Shown here one piece after another: positions 1 through 7,171 of a DNA stretch of 28,719 nt; position 1 is the stretch's first letter; every line of letters starts with the position of its first letter. The DNA comes from Clostridiales bacterium UBA4696 (GTDB lineage: Bacteria; Bacillota; Clostridia; Oscillospirales; Oscillospiraceae): assembly GCA_002404795.1 (NCBI GenBank), contig DHKK01000059.1:1-28719 (forward strand), read 5' to 3'. The position numbers were made by a program, and so were the translations under genes. The notes beneath the pieces were generated by a model, which saw only the letters and a program-made list of their open reading frames with translations, was not told the origin of the DNA and made no database searches.

Positions 1-708
1 GACGCCGTCGACGAGCCGCTCACGATGGACAATATCGGCACGTGCGAGCTGGTACTGCTGTGCGTGCGGCCGCTGGCTGCGGTCGAGTATCTGCGGCAGG
101 CCGCGCCGCACATCGGCGGAAAACCCGTTGTGATCGACTGCTGCGGCACGAAGCGCGTGGTGTGCGCGGCGGCGTTCCCGCTGGCGAAGGAGTATGGATT
201 TACCTATCTTGGCGGCCATCCGATGGCCGGCACGCAGTATTCCGGCTTCGGCCACGCGCGGGCGAACCTCTATCACAACGCTCCGATGGTCATCGTGCCG
301 CCGGATTTTGACGATATCGAGCTTCTGAGCCGCGTGAAGGAGCTTCTGAGTCCGGCCGGGTTCGGCAGCTTCTCGGTCACGACGGCAGACAGCCACGACG
401 AGATGATCGCCTTTACGTCCCAGATGGCGCATCTGGTCTCCAACGCCTACATCAAAAGCCCGACCGCGAAGGCGCACAAGGGCTTTTCGGCTGGCAGCTA
501 CAAGGATATGACCCGCGTGGCGTGGCTGAACGCACCGATGTGGTCGGAGCTGTTTCTGGAAAACCGCGACTATATGCTCCGCGAGCTGGACGGGCTGATG
601 GACTGCCTCATGCAGTACCGAGCCGCCATCGCGGAAAACGACGGCGAAGCGCTCACGCAGCTGCTGGAAGAGGGCAAAAAACGCAAGGAGGAGGTCGACG
701 GCCGATGA
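1..708 (+). CDS. tyrA: Prephenate dehydrogenase (TyrA-like), 5' end cut by window
   Basis: The frame is open from base 1, so the gene begins upstream and the visible part is its last 235 residues. It oxidatively decarboxylates prephenate to 4-hydroxyphenylpyruvate in tyrosine synthesis. The sequence shows the family motif GGHPMAGTQYSGF and the downstream SQMAHLVSNAYI segment, which carries a His typical of the prephenate-binding half. The N-terminal glycine-rich NAD-binding motif would lie outside the window. The TGA stop overlaps the aroB start (ATGA at 705-708), so the two are probably translationally coupled. The operon setting (aroB, aroA, aroC, aroE/K, aroQ follow) supports the assignment. 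The methionine at 25 is internal and need not be a start. No fused chorismate mutase or ACT domain is visible in this part. Confidence 0.88.
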   Translation, partial: DAVDEPLTMDNIGTCELVLLCVRPLAAVEYLRQAAPHIGGKPVVIDCCGTKRVVCAAAFPLAKEYGFTYLGGHPMAGTQYSGFGHARANLYHNAPMVIVPPDFDDIELLSRVKELLSPAGFGSFSVTTADSHDEMIAFTSQMAHLVSNAYIKSPTAKAHKGFSAGSYKDMTRVAWLNAPMWSELFLENRDYMLRELDGLMDCLMQYRAAIAENDGEALTQLLEEGKKRKEEVDGR

Positions 709-1763
709 AAACGGTATCGGTCCACGCATCGAGAAGCTATGAGATCCGGATCGGGCGCGGGCTTCTGCACGAAGCCGGCGAGCAGATCCGCGCCGTGACG
801 GACGCGAAAAAAGTGATGCTCGTCTCGGACGATGCGGTCTGGCCGCTGTATGGCGACGCGGCCCGGCACAGTCTGGAGTCTGCCGGGCTGACGGTCTGCA
901 GCTTTGTGTTCCCGCATGGAGAGAGCTCCAAGTGCGCGCGCACCTATCTTGCGCTGCTCGACGCGCTCTGTGCGCAGCAGCTGACGCGGAAGGACGCGAT
1001 CGCCGCGCTCGGCGGCGGCGTGGCGGGCGATCTGGCGGGCTTTGCCGCCTCGACCTATCTGCGCGGCATCGGCTTCCTCCAGATCCCGACGACGCTGCTC
1101 GCCATGGTCGACTCGTCCGTCGGCGGCAAGACGGCCATCGATCTGCCGGCGGGGAAAAACCTGGCCGGGACGTTCTATCAGCCCTGGCTCGTGCTCTGCG
1201 ACCCGGACTGCCTGGCAACGCTGCCGGAGGAGATCTTCCGCGACGGCTGCGCGGAGGTCATCAAGTACGCCGTGCTTGGAAACGCGCCGTTCTTTGACGA
1301 TCTCAGGGCCGCATCCGCGCACGCGCAGCTGGAACATATCATTGAGACCTGCGTCACGATGAAGCGGGATATCGTCGCGCAGGATGAATTTGACCGCGGG
1401 CAGCGGCAGCTGCTCAATCTCGGCCACACGTTCGGCCACGGGATCGAGGCCTGCAGCGGCTTTGCGGTGAGCCACGGCTCCGCCGTGGCCATCGGGATGG
1501 CCATGATGGTCCGCGCGGCGGCGGCCTTCGGGCTCTGCAAGGAGGAGACGCGCGACGCGGTGGTGGAACTTCTGCGGCAGTACGGGTTACCGGTCGACTG
1601 CGCGTTCCGCGCGGAGGACATGCTCCCGACGGTCCTGCACGACAAGAAGGCCGCCGGGGATACGATCCATCTGATCGTCCCGACCGCCGTCGGGCAGTGC
1701 CGGATCGTGAAGACGCCCGCCTCCGAGATCATGGACTGGCTCCGGGCCGGAGGCGCGCGATGA
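705..1763 (+). CDS. aroB: 3-dehydroquinate synthase
   Basis: Converts DAHP to 3-dehydroquinate, the second step of the shikimate pathway, using NAD+ and a divalent metal. The product is 352 aa, normal for the family. Visible signatures are the nucleotide and substrate region GGGVAGDLAGFAAS (about 103-116), the PTTLLAMVDSSVGGKTAI stretch (128-145) with K142, and NLAGTFYQP. The presumed zinc ligands are E184 in GCAEVIKYA, H241 in NLGHTFGHGIE and H257 in SHGSA; the 16-residue H-H spacing matches the family. I chose the ATG at 705 because it overlaps the tyrA stop and follows AAGGAGG at 685-691. Longer in-frame extensions upstream read through tyrA and are not real. The 3' end overlaps aroA by 4 nt. 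Confidence 0.97.
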   Translation: MKTVSVHASRSYEIRIGRGLLHEAGEQIRAVTDAKKVMLVSDDAVWPLYGDAARHSLESAGLTVCSFVFPHGESSKCARTYLALLDALCAQQLTRKDAIAALGGGVAGDLAGFAASTYLRGIGFLQIPTTLLAMVDSSVGGKTAIDLPAGKNLAGTFYQPWLVLCDPDCLATLPEEIFRDGCAEVIKYAVLGNAPFFDDLRAASAHAQLEHIIETCVTMKRDIVAQDEFDRGQRQLLNLGHTFGHGIEACSGFAVSHGSAVAIGMAMMVRAAAAFGLCKEETRDAVVELLRQYGLPVDCAFRAEDMLPTVLHDKKAAGDTIHLIVPTAVGQCRIVKTPASEIMDWLRAGGAR

Positions 1764-3013
1764 ACCGGACGCTGCTGCCCGGGCCGCGCACTGGCGCGGT
1801 CCGGATCCCGGCCTCAAAATCACAGGCGCACCGGATGCTCATCTGCGCCGCTTTGTCCCGGACGCCGGGCCATCTTGTGCTGGACGGCTTCAGCGAGGAT
1901 ATCGAGGCGACGATGCAGTGCCTGCGGGCGCTGGGAGCGAAGATCGAGGCGGAGGCGGACGGGCTTTGGATCGAGCCGCCCGCGGTCTTCCCTGCGCAGG
2001 CTGCGCTGGACGCCGGAGAAAGCGGCTCGACGCTGCGGTTTTTGCTGCCGGTCCTCGGGGCGATGGGCGTCCGTGCGCAGATCCGGATGCACGGCAGGCT
2101 GCCGGAGCGGCCGCTCAGCCCGCTGTGGGAGCTGCTGGAGGCGCACGGGATGCAGCTGCAGCGAGAGGATGATCTTCTGCACGTATGCGGGCAGCTGCAG
2201 GCGGGCAGCTATGCCCTGCCCGGCAATGTCTCGTCGCAATTCGTGTCCGGGCTTCTGTTCGCGCTGCCGCTGCTTGCGGAGGACAGTACGCTTACGGTCA
2301 CCGGGCAGCTGCAGTCGGCGCGGTACGTCGCCATGACGGAGCAGGCGCTGCGCGCGGCCGGGATCCGCTTTGAAAAAAACGGCCAGTGCTGGATGATCCC
2401 AGGCGGGCAGCGGTATGCCGCGCCGGGCAGGCAGCTGGTCGAGGGCGACTGGTCGAACGCGGCGTTTTTCCTGTGCATGGGCGCGCTGTCGCGGCAGGGT
2501 GTCTGTGTGTCCGGATTGGATGCTGCGTCTTTGCAGGCTGACCGGGCCATCACGGAGATCCTGATGCGCTTCGGCGCGGAGGTGAACATCGAGGGCGATA
2601 CGGTCACGGTCCGGCGCGGTACGCTGCGCGGCATCACGCTCGACGCGGGGCCGGTCCCGGATCTGGTGCCGGTCGTGAGCGTGCTGGCCGCGCTCTGCGC
2701 GGGCGAAACGCGGATCGAGAATGCTGCGCGGCTGCGCATCAAGGAGTCTGACCGGCTCCGGACGACGGCCGCACTCATCGAAGCGCTTGGCGGGACAGTC
2801 CGCGAGCTGCCGGATGGACTCATCATCACAGGACAGCCCGCGCTCACGGGCGGAAGCGTCGACGCCAGCGGCGATCACCGCATCGCCATGAGCGCGGCGG
2901 CGGCCGTCTGCGGCTGCACGCAGCCGGTCACGGTATGCGGCAGCGCGTGCGTCGCAAAATCCTATCCCGCGTTCTGGGAAGACTTTACTGCATTGCAGGA
3001 GGAAGCGTTATGA
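1760..3013 (+). CDS. aroA: 3-phosphoshikimate 1-carboxyvinyltransferase (EPSP synthase)
   Basis: Transfers the enolpyruvyl group of PEP to shikimate-3-phosphate. The product is 417 aa, typical length. Near the N terminus PASKSQAHR holds the K20/S21/R25 substrate-binding set; ESGSTLRFLLP is the second family motif, LPERPLSPL carries the conserved Arg, VPDLVPVV holds the catalytic Asp, and RIKESDRL and GDHRIAMSAAAA close the C-terminal domain. The start codon ATG sits in an ATGA overlap with the aroB stop, and GGAGG at 1749-1753 precedes it by 6 nt. Its stop overlaps aroC in the same way (3010-3013). Whether it is a class I or class II (glyphosate-tolerant) enzyme was not settled by eye. Confidence 0.97.
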   Translation: MNRTLLPGPRTGAVRIPASKSQAHRMLICAALSRTPGHLVLDGFSEDIEATMQCLRALGAKIEAEADGLWIEPPAVFPAQAALDAGESGSTLRFLLPVLGAMGVRAQIRMHGRLPERPLSPLWELLEAHGMQLQREDDLLHVCGQLQAGSYALPGNVSSQFVSGLLFALPLLAEDSTLTVTGQLQSARYVAMTEQALRAAGIRFEKNGQCWMIPGGQRYAAPGRQLVEGDWSNAAFFLCMGALSRQGVCVSGLDAASLQADRAITEILMRFGAEVNIEGDTVTVRRGTLRGITLDAGPVPDLVPVVSVLAALCAGETRIENAARLRIKESDRLRTTAALIEALGGTVRELPDGLIITGQPALTGGSVDASGDHRIAMSAAAAVCGCTQPVTVCGSACVAKSYPAFWEDFTALQEEAL

Positions 3014-4089
3014 GCAGCGTATATGACGGCAATCTGACCGTCTCGATCTTCGGACAGTCGCACGCGCCTGCCATCGGCGTGACCATCGATGGGCTGCCCG
3101 CCGGGCTGCCGGTCGATCTGGACGCGCTGGGCCGGTTTCTGCGCCGCCGCGCGCCCGGGCAGAATGCCTGGTCGACGCCGCGGAAGGAGGCGGATCTGCC
3201 GGAGTTTTTATGCGGTCTGAAGGACGGCCAGACCTGCGGCGCGCCGCTCACGGCCATCATCCGCAACACGAATACGCGCTCCGGCGACTATGAAAACCTG
3301 ATGGATATCCCCCGCCCCGGCCACGCGGACTATACCGCGCAGGTCAAGTTCGGCGGCGCGCAGGACGCCGCGGGCGGCGGACATTTTTCCGGCCGTCTGA
3401 CAGCGCCGCTTTGCATCGCGGGCGGGCTCTGCCTGCAGGTGCTGGAAAAGCAGGGCGTCCGGGTGCGGGCGCGGATCGTGTCGATCGGCACGGTGGCGGA
3501 CGAGGCGGCGTTTGACGCGCCGGTGGATGAAAAGCCGTTCCCGGCCGTCTCGGACGAGGCGGCGGCGGCCATGCAGGCGCAGATCGCGCAGGCAAAGGCG
3601 GAGCAGGACTCCGTCGGCGGCGTGATCGAGTGCGTGATAGAGGGGCTCCCAGCGGGGATCGGCGATCCGATGTTCGGGGGACTGGAAAACCGCATTGCGC
3701 GCACGGTATTTGCCATTCCGGCGGTCAAGGGTGTGGAATTCGGCGTGGGCTTTGCCGCCGCGCGGCTGCGCGGAAGCGAAAATAATGACCCGTTCTGCGT
3801 GGAAAACGGAAAGATCGTCACGAAAACGAACCACTGCGGCGGGATCCTGGGCGGGATCTCGAATGGGATGCCGGTCGTGTTCCGGGCGGCGTTCAAGCCG
3901 ACGCCGTCCATTTCCCGGGAGCAGGACTCGGTCAGCCTGTCCCGGATGGAGGAGACGAAGCTCGTCATCCACGGGCGGCACGACCCCTGCATCGTCCCGC
4001 GCGCGGTCCCGTGCGTGGAGGCGGCGGCGGCCATTGCCGTGCTCGATGCGGTGATGGAGCGGAAAAAGGAGCTTGGATATGGATACTAA
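3010..4089 (+). CDS. aroC: Chorismate synthase
   Basis: Removes phosphate from EPSP to form chorismate, using reduced FMN. The product is 359 aa. The N terminus has FGQSHAPAIGVTIDGLPAG, then RRRAPGQNAWSTPRKEAD, and the C terminus has RHDPCIVPRAVPCVEAAAA; all are diagnostic. Where many homologues have a GGRSSARETA-like segment, this protein reads GGGHFSGRLTAP (about 120-132). I recall the same change in other clostridial chorismate synthases, so I take it as a lineage variant rather than damage. Start: ATG at 3010 in an ATGA overlap with aroA, preceded by AGGAGG at 2998-3003. The last 11 nt overlap the aroE/aroK fusion. Confidence 0.96.
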   Translation: MSSVYDGNLTVSIFGQSHAPAIGVTIDGLPAGLPVDLDALGRFLRRRAPGQNAWSTPRKEADLPEFLCGLKDGQTCGAPLTAIIRNTNTRSGDYENLMDIPRPGHADYTAQVKFGGAQDAAGGGHFSGRLTAPLCIAGGLCLQVLEKQGVRVRARIVSIGTVADEAAFDAPVDEKPFPAVSDEAAAAMQAQIAQAKAEQDSVGGVIECVIEGLPAGIGDPMFGGLENRIARTVFAIPAVKGVEFGVGFAAARLRGSENNDPFCVENGKIVTKTNHCGGILGGISNGMPVVFRAAFKPTPSISREQDSVSLSRMEETKLVIHGRHDPCIVPRAVPCVEAAAAIAVLDAVMERKKELGYGY

Positions 4090-5323
4090 GACGCTGCGCT
4101 GCGGACTGCTCGGCCGGAAGCTCGGCCACAGCTACTCCCCTGCCATCCACGAGCGGCTGGCGGATTATTCGTACCGGCTGTTTGAGGTGGAGCCGGAGGA
4201 CCTCGGCGCCTTTTTACAGGAAGGGGCCTTCGACGGGCTGAACGTCACGATCCCTTATAAAAAGGACGTGATCCCCTACTGCGCAGAGCTTTCCGACACG
4301 GCGCGGGCCATCGGCGCGGTCAACACGCTCGTCCGCCGGGCGGACGGGACGCTCTGGGGCGACAATACCGACGCCTACGGCTTTTCGATGCTGGTGCAGT
4401 CCAGCGGCGCGGACGTCGCCGGGAAAAAGGCGCTCGTCTTCGGCAGCGGCGGCGCTTCGGCGACGGCGCAGTATGTGCTCCGGCAGCTCGGCGCGCGCGA
4501 GGTCGTGGTGATCTCGCGGCACGGGGAAGACAACTATGAAAATCTGGACCGACACGCGGACGCGCAGATCGCCGTCAACACGACGCCTGTCGGCATGTAT
4601 CCGAATACCGGCGTCTCGCCGGTCGACCTTCGCCGTCTGCCGCAGCTGGAGGCCGCGCTGGACGTGGTCTACAACCCCGCGCGCACGGGATTTCTGCTGC
4701 AGGCGGAAGCACCCGGGCTCCGGCGCGCGAACGGGCTTCTGATGCTCGCCGCACAGGCGAAGAAGAGCTGCGAGGATTTTACGGGCGAGCCGGTCGCGGA
4801 CGAGAAGATCTTCTCGATCACGAAGGCGCTCGGGGCGCAGATGCACAACGTCATCCTCATCGGGATGCCCGGCAGCGGGAAGACGACGGTCGGGAAGCTG
4901 GTGGCTGAGCGGCTGGGACGGACGTTCGTCGACGCCGACAGTGTCGTAGAACGTGAGGCCGGGATGCCAATCCCGGAGATCTTCCGGCGCGAGGGCGAGG
5001 CGGGCTTCCGCCGGCGGGAGACGGCCGTGCTCGCAGCGCTCGGACGGCAGTCGGGGCTGGTCCTTGCGACCGGCGGCGGCAGCGTCACGCGGGAGGAAAA
5101 TTACCCGCTGCTGCACCAGAACGGCGAGATCTTCTGCCTGCAGCGCGCGCTCGAGCGGCTGCCGTCCGCGGGACGGCCGGTCTCGCAGGCGCTGGGCGCG
5201 CAGACGATCTACGCGCAGCGGAAGCCGCTCTACGCCCGCTTTGCGGATGCGATGATCGACAACAACGGCACGCCGGAGGCGGCGGCCGCGCAAATTCTGG
5301 AGGTACTCGGATGCAGCTGCTGA
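4079..5323 (+). CDS. aroE/aroK: Bifunctional shikimate dehydrogenase-shikimate kinase fusion
   Basis: One 414-aa chain carries two pathway steps. Residues about 1-245 are AroE: S18 and S20 of HSYSPAIH and the NVTIPYK motif with catalytic K61 bind shikimate, D98 of NTDAYG is the partner acid, and VFGSGGAS is the NADP loop. Residues about 253-414 are AroK: Walker A GMPGSGKTT (261-269), the FVDADSVVE aspartates, RRRE and ATGGGS of the shikimate site, and AGRPVS and YAQRKPLYA of the lid and adenine-binding end. There is no stop or start between the halves. Start: AGGAG at 4067-4071 is 7 nt from the ATG at 4079, whereas an in-frame TTG at 4073 lies too close. It overlaps aroC by 11 nt and aroQ by 13 nt. 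Confidence 0.95.
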   Translation: MDTKTLRCGLLGRKLGHSYSPAIHERLADYSYRLFEVEPEDLGAFLQEGAFDGLNVTIPYKKDVIPYCAELSDTARAIGAVNTLVRRADGTLWGDNTDAYGFSMLVQSSGADVAGKKALVFGSGGASATAQYVLRQLGAREVVVISRHGEDNYENLDRHADAQIAVNTTPVGMYPNTGVSPVDLRRLPQLEAALDVVYNPARTGFLLQAEAPGLRRANGLLMLAAQAKKSCEDFTGEPVADEKIFSITKALGAQMHNVILIGMPGSGKTTVGKLVAERLGRTFVDADSVVEREAGMPIPEIFRREGEAGFRRRETAVLAALGRQSGLVLATGGGSVTREENYPLLHQNGEIFCLQRALERLPSAGRPVSQALGAQTIYAQRKPLYARFADAMIDNNGTPEAAAAQILEVLGCSC

Positions 5324-5754
5324 TTTTGAACGGACCGAATCTCAATCTGCTCGGCCTGCGTGAGCCGGCCATTTATGGCACACAGAACTATGCCGCGCTC
5401 GAGGCCTTCTGCAAGGAGGCCTGCCGGGAGGCGGGCTTCGGGTGCAGGGTCTTTCAGTCGAACCACGAGGGGGCGCTCGTCGACGAGATCCAGGCGGCCT
5501 ACGGCGTATATGACGGCATCGTCATCAACCCTGCCGCCTATACGCACACGAGCGTCGCGATCCTGGACGCTCTGAAGGCGGTCGCCATTCCGGCGGTCGA
5601 GGTCCATCTGTCCGATGTCAGGCAGCGCGAGGACTTCCGCCAGGTCTCCTACGCGCGGCTTGCCTGCGTGAAGACGTATATGGGGCTCGGGTTCGAGGGC
5701 TACCGGCAGGCGATCCTGTTTTTGAAGGACTATCTGCATAGCCATACGGTATAA
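5311..5754 (+). CDS. aroQ: Type II 3-dehydroquinate dehydratase
   Basis: Dehydrates 3-dehydroquinate to 3-dehydroshikimate; type II enzymes are small dodecamer-forming proteins. The product is 147 aa, the usual size. Diagnostic motifs run in order: NGPNLNLLGLREP with the lid Arg, the catalytic Tyr of IYGT, FQSNHEGALVDEI, INPAAYTHTS, and EVHLSDVRQREDFR with the catalytic His. The start ATG lies inside the aroE/aroK 3' end, with GGAGG at 5298-5302. It is the last gene of the operon; a strong terminator follows 13 nt after the stop. With this gene, every step from DAHP to chorismate is encoded in the visible operon. Confidence 0.96.
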   Translation: MQLLILNGPNLNLLGLREPAIYGTQNYAALEAFCKEACREAGFGCRVFQSNHEGALVDEIQAAYGVYDGIVINPAAYTHTSVAILDALKAVAIPAVEVHLSDVRQREDFRQVSYARLACVKTYMGLGFEGYRQAILFLKDYLHSHTV

Positions 5755-5767
5755 AGCTGTATTTTTT

Positions 5768-5812
5768 ACGCGCGGGCGGCCGGGATCGGCCGCCCGCGCG
5801 TGTTCGTTTTGC
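5768..5812 (+). terminator. Terminator of the aro operon
   Basis: Perfect 14-bp GC-rich inverted repeat (5769-5782 with 5787-5800, loop GGAT), extendable by an A-T pair, followed by a T-rich tail (TGTTCGTTTT). It lies 14 nt after the aroQ stop. Confidence 0.9.
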
Positions 5813-5840
5813 AGTTTTGCGAATCTAAAAATTTCATCAT

Positions 5841-5912
5841 TTTGCAGGATTTCTTTCTATAAAATGCATTTTCGCTGTTTGTAAGCAAAATTATGCAGGA
5901 TTTCCGCTGTTT
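5841..5912. repeat. AT-rich leader with two spaced direct repeats
   Basis: Between the aro terminator and the TAXI promoter the DNA is strikingly AT-rich. TGCAGGATTTC occurs at 5843-5853 and again at 5894-5904, 51 bp apart. CGCTGTTT occurs at 5873-5880 and 5905-5912. They lie upstream of the -35 element at 5959, where activator or repressor sites would be expected. Function is inferred from position only. Confidence 0.4.
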
Positions 5913-5958
5913 TTTGCGTTTTGAAAAAAATAAATTTCATATTTCGCACGCTGCTATC

Positions 5959-5987
5959 TTGAAAAATTCATTCTGAGGCTGTATAGT
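5959..5987 (+). promoter_or_regulatory. Sigma-A-type promoter of the TAXI-TRAP operon
   Basis: TTGAAA (5959-5964), 17-bp spacer, TATAGT (5982-5987). Predicted start about 5994. GGAGGG at 6008-6013 then precedes the ATG at 6021 by 7 nt. Confidence 0.75.
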
Positions 5988-6020
5988 AAGGAAAATAAAA
6001 TTTGTATGGAGGGAATTCTG

Positions 6021-7067
6021 ATGAAAAAGATCCTTGCACTGCTTCTCGCGGCTGTTCTCGTTCTGGGCATGGCTGCGTGCGCTGCCTCGACTGAGGCTCC
6101 CGCTTCCACCGACGCATCGGCTTCCACCGACGCTCCGGCTTCGACCGACGCTTCAGCTTCCACTGACGCTCCTGCTGCTTCCGGCGCCAAGCTCCGCTTT
6201 GTGACCGGCGGCGAATCCGGCACGTATTACGCCTTCGGCTCCGTCATTGCCCAGCATGCGACCAACAACGCCGGCATCGACGTCGTCGGCCTGGTCGGCA
6301 ATGGCTCACAGTCGAACATCTTTGAGCTCGAGGACGGCAACGCCGATCTGGCCTTCTGCCAGTCCGACGTCATGGCCTACGCCTATGAAGGCACGAATAT
6401 CTTTGCCGAAACCGGCGCGGTCACCTGCTTCTCCACTGTCGCGGCTCTCTACACCGAGCAGGTGCAGATCGTCACCACGGATCCCGAGATCAAGTCCGTT
6501 GCGGACCTCAAGGGCAAGAACGTCTCCATCGGCGCGGCCGGTTCCGGCGTGTTCTTCAACGCGATGGACGTGCTCGGCGTCTACGGCATGACCGAAGCGG
6601 ACATCAACCCGACCTACCAGTCCTTCGGCGACAGCGCAGACGCGCTGAAGAACGGCCAGATCGACGCGGCCTTCATCGTGGCCGGTGCTCCGACGACCGC
6701 CGTGACTGACCTTGCCACCACGAAGGACGTTTACCTCGTCTCTCTCGATGACGAGCATGTCGAAGAGCTTCTTGCCAAGTGCCCGTACTACACCAAGGTC
6801 ACCATCGGCAAGGACGTCTACGGTCTGGACTCCGACACCGTGACCGTCGCGGTCGGCGCAGTCATCCTTGCGCGCGACGACGTTTCTGAGGATGCCATCT
6901 ACGCGCTCGTGGCCGATATCTTTGACAACGCGGCCAGCCTGACCGACACCCACGCCAAGTACGCCGAGATCAGCACCGAGTACGGCGCTTCCATCACCTC
7001 TGTCCCCTATCATCCGGGCGCTGCCAAGTACTTCGCGGAAAAGGGCTTTGAGGTCCCCACCAAGTAA
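6021..7067 (+). CDS. TAXI-family TRAP transporter solute-binding lipoprotein
   Basis: Extracytoplasmic receptor of a tripartite ATP-independent (ion-driven) transporter. The 348-aa product starts with a lipoprotein signal, MKKILALLLAAVLVLGMAAC, with Cys20 as the likely lipidated residue. A tandem Ala/Ser/Thr/Asp linker of about 30 residues follows, then the binding domain. FVTGGESGTYYAFGSVIAQH is the hallmark of TAXI receptors; SVADLKGKNVSIGAAGSGV and the LKNGQIDAAFIVAGAP stretch fit the type II binding-protein fold. TAXI receptors are reported for glutamate/glutamine or other organic acids, but the ligand cannot be read here. The start at 6021 is chosen over an in-frame ATG at 6006 because the latter overlaps the Shine-Dalgarno. 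The permease gene follows after a strong hairpin. Confidence 0.93.
   Translation: MKKILALLLAAVLVLGMAACAASTEAPASTDASASTDAPASTDASASTDAPAASGAKLRFVTGGESGTYYAFGSVIAQHATNNAGIDVVGLVGNGSQSNIFELEDGNADLAFCQSDVMAYAYEGTNIFAETGAVTCFSTVAALYTEQVQIVTTDPEIKSVADLKGKNVSIGAAGSGVFFNAMDVLGVYGMTEADINPTYQSFGDSADALKNGQIDAAFIVAGAPTTAVTDLATTKDVYLVSLDDEHVEELLAKCPYYTKVTIGKDVYGLDSDTVTVAVGAVILARDDVSEDAIYALVADIFDNAASLTDTHAKYAEISTEYGASITSVPYHPGAAKYFAEKGFEVPTK
6084..6173 (+). repeat. Five tandem 18-nt units encoding the lipoprotein linker
   Basis: Five consecutive 18-nt units encode ASTEAP, ASTDAS, ASTDAP, ASTDAS, ASTDAP. The first unit is degenerate. The Ser/Pro alternation of units 2-5 gives a 36-nt higher-order period. 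The repeat forms the flexible tether between lipid anchor and binding domain, and its copy number could vary between strains. Confidence 0.85.
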
Positions 7068-7103
7068 ATCTTAACGCGTTTTACACGGTATTCCAGCACT
7101 TTT

Positions 7104-7136
7104 ACAACTACGGCAGGGGTCCCCTGCCGTAGTTGT
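7104..7136 (+). promoter_or_regulatory. Intercistronic hairpin between receptor and permease genes
   Basis: Perfect 16-bp inverted repeat (7104-7119 with 7121-7136) around a single T, so the real loop comes from opening the innermost pairs. No T-tract follows (TCGCGCAAATC). It is better read as an mRNA-processing or 3'-end-protecting stem, or a leaky attenuator, than as a full terminator. The effect would be more receptor than permease. Confidence 0.65.
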
Positions 7137-7171
7137 CGCGCAAATCTGAAGAAAAGAAGGAGAAATGCAAC

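Noticed and set aside
570..1475. Long minus-strand open frame opposite aroB
   Set aside because: GC-rich antisense shadow of aroB with no family motif and no binding site. Similar long antisense frames lie opposite aroA, aroC, aroE/K, the permease, ftsK and fadD and were dropped for the same reason.
5768..5960. Possible CRISPR or riboswitch in the aro-TAXI gap
   Set aside because: Only two copies of short repeats with unequal spacing occur, so there is no array. No conserved riboswitch core could be matched by eye in this gap or in the ECF S leader.
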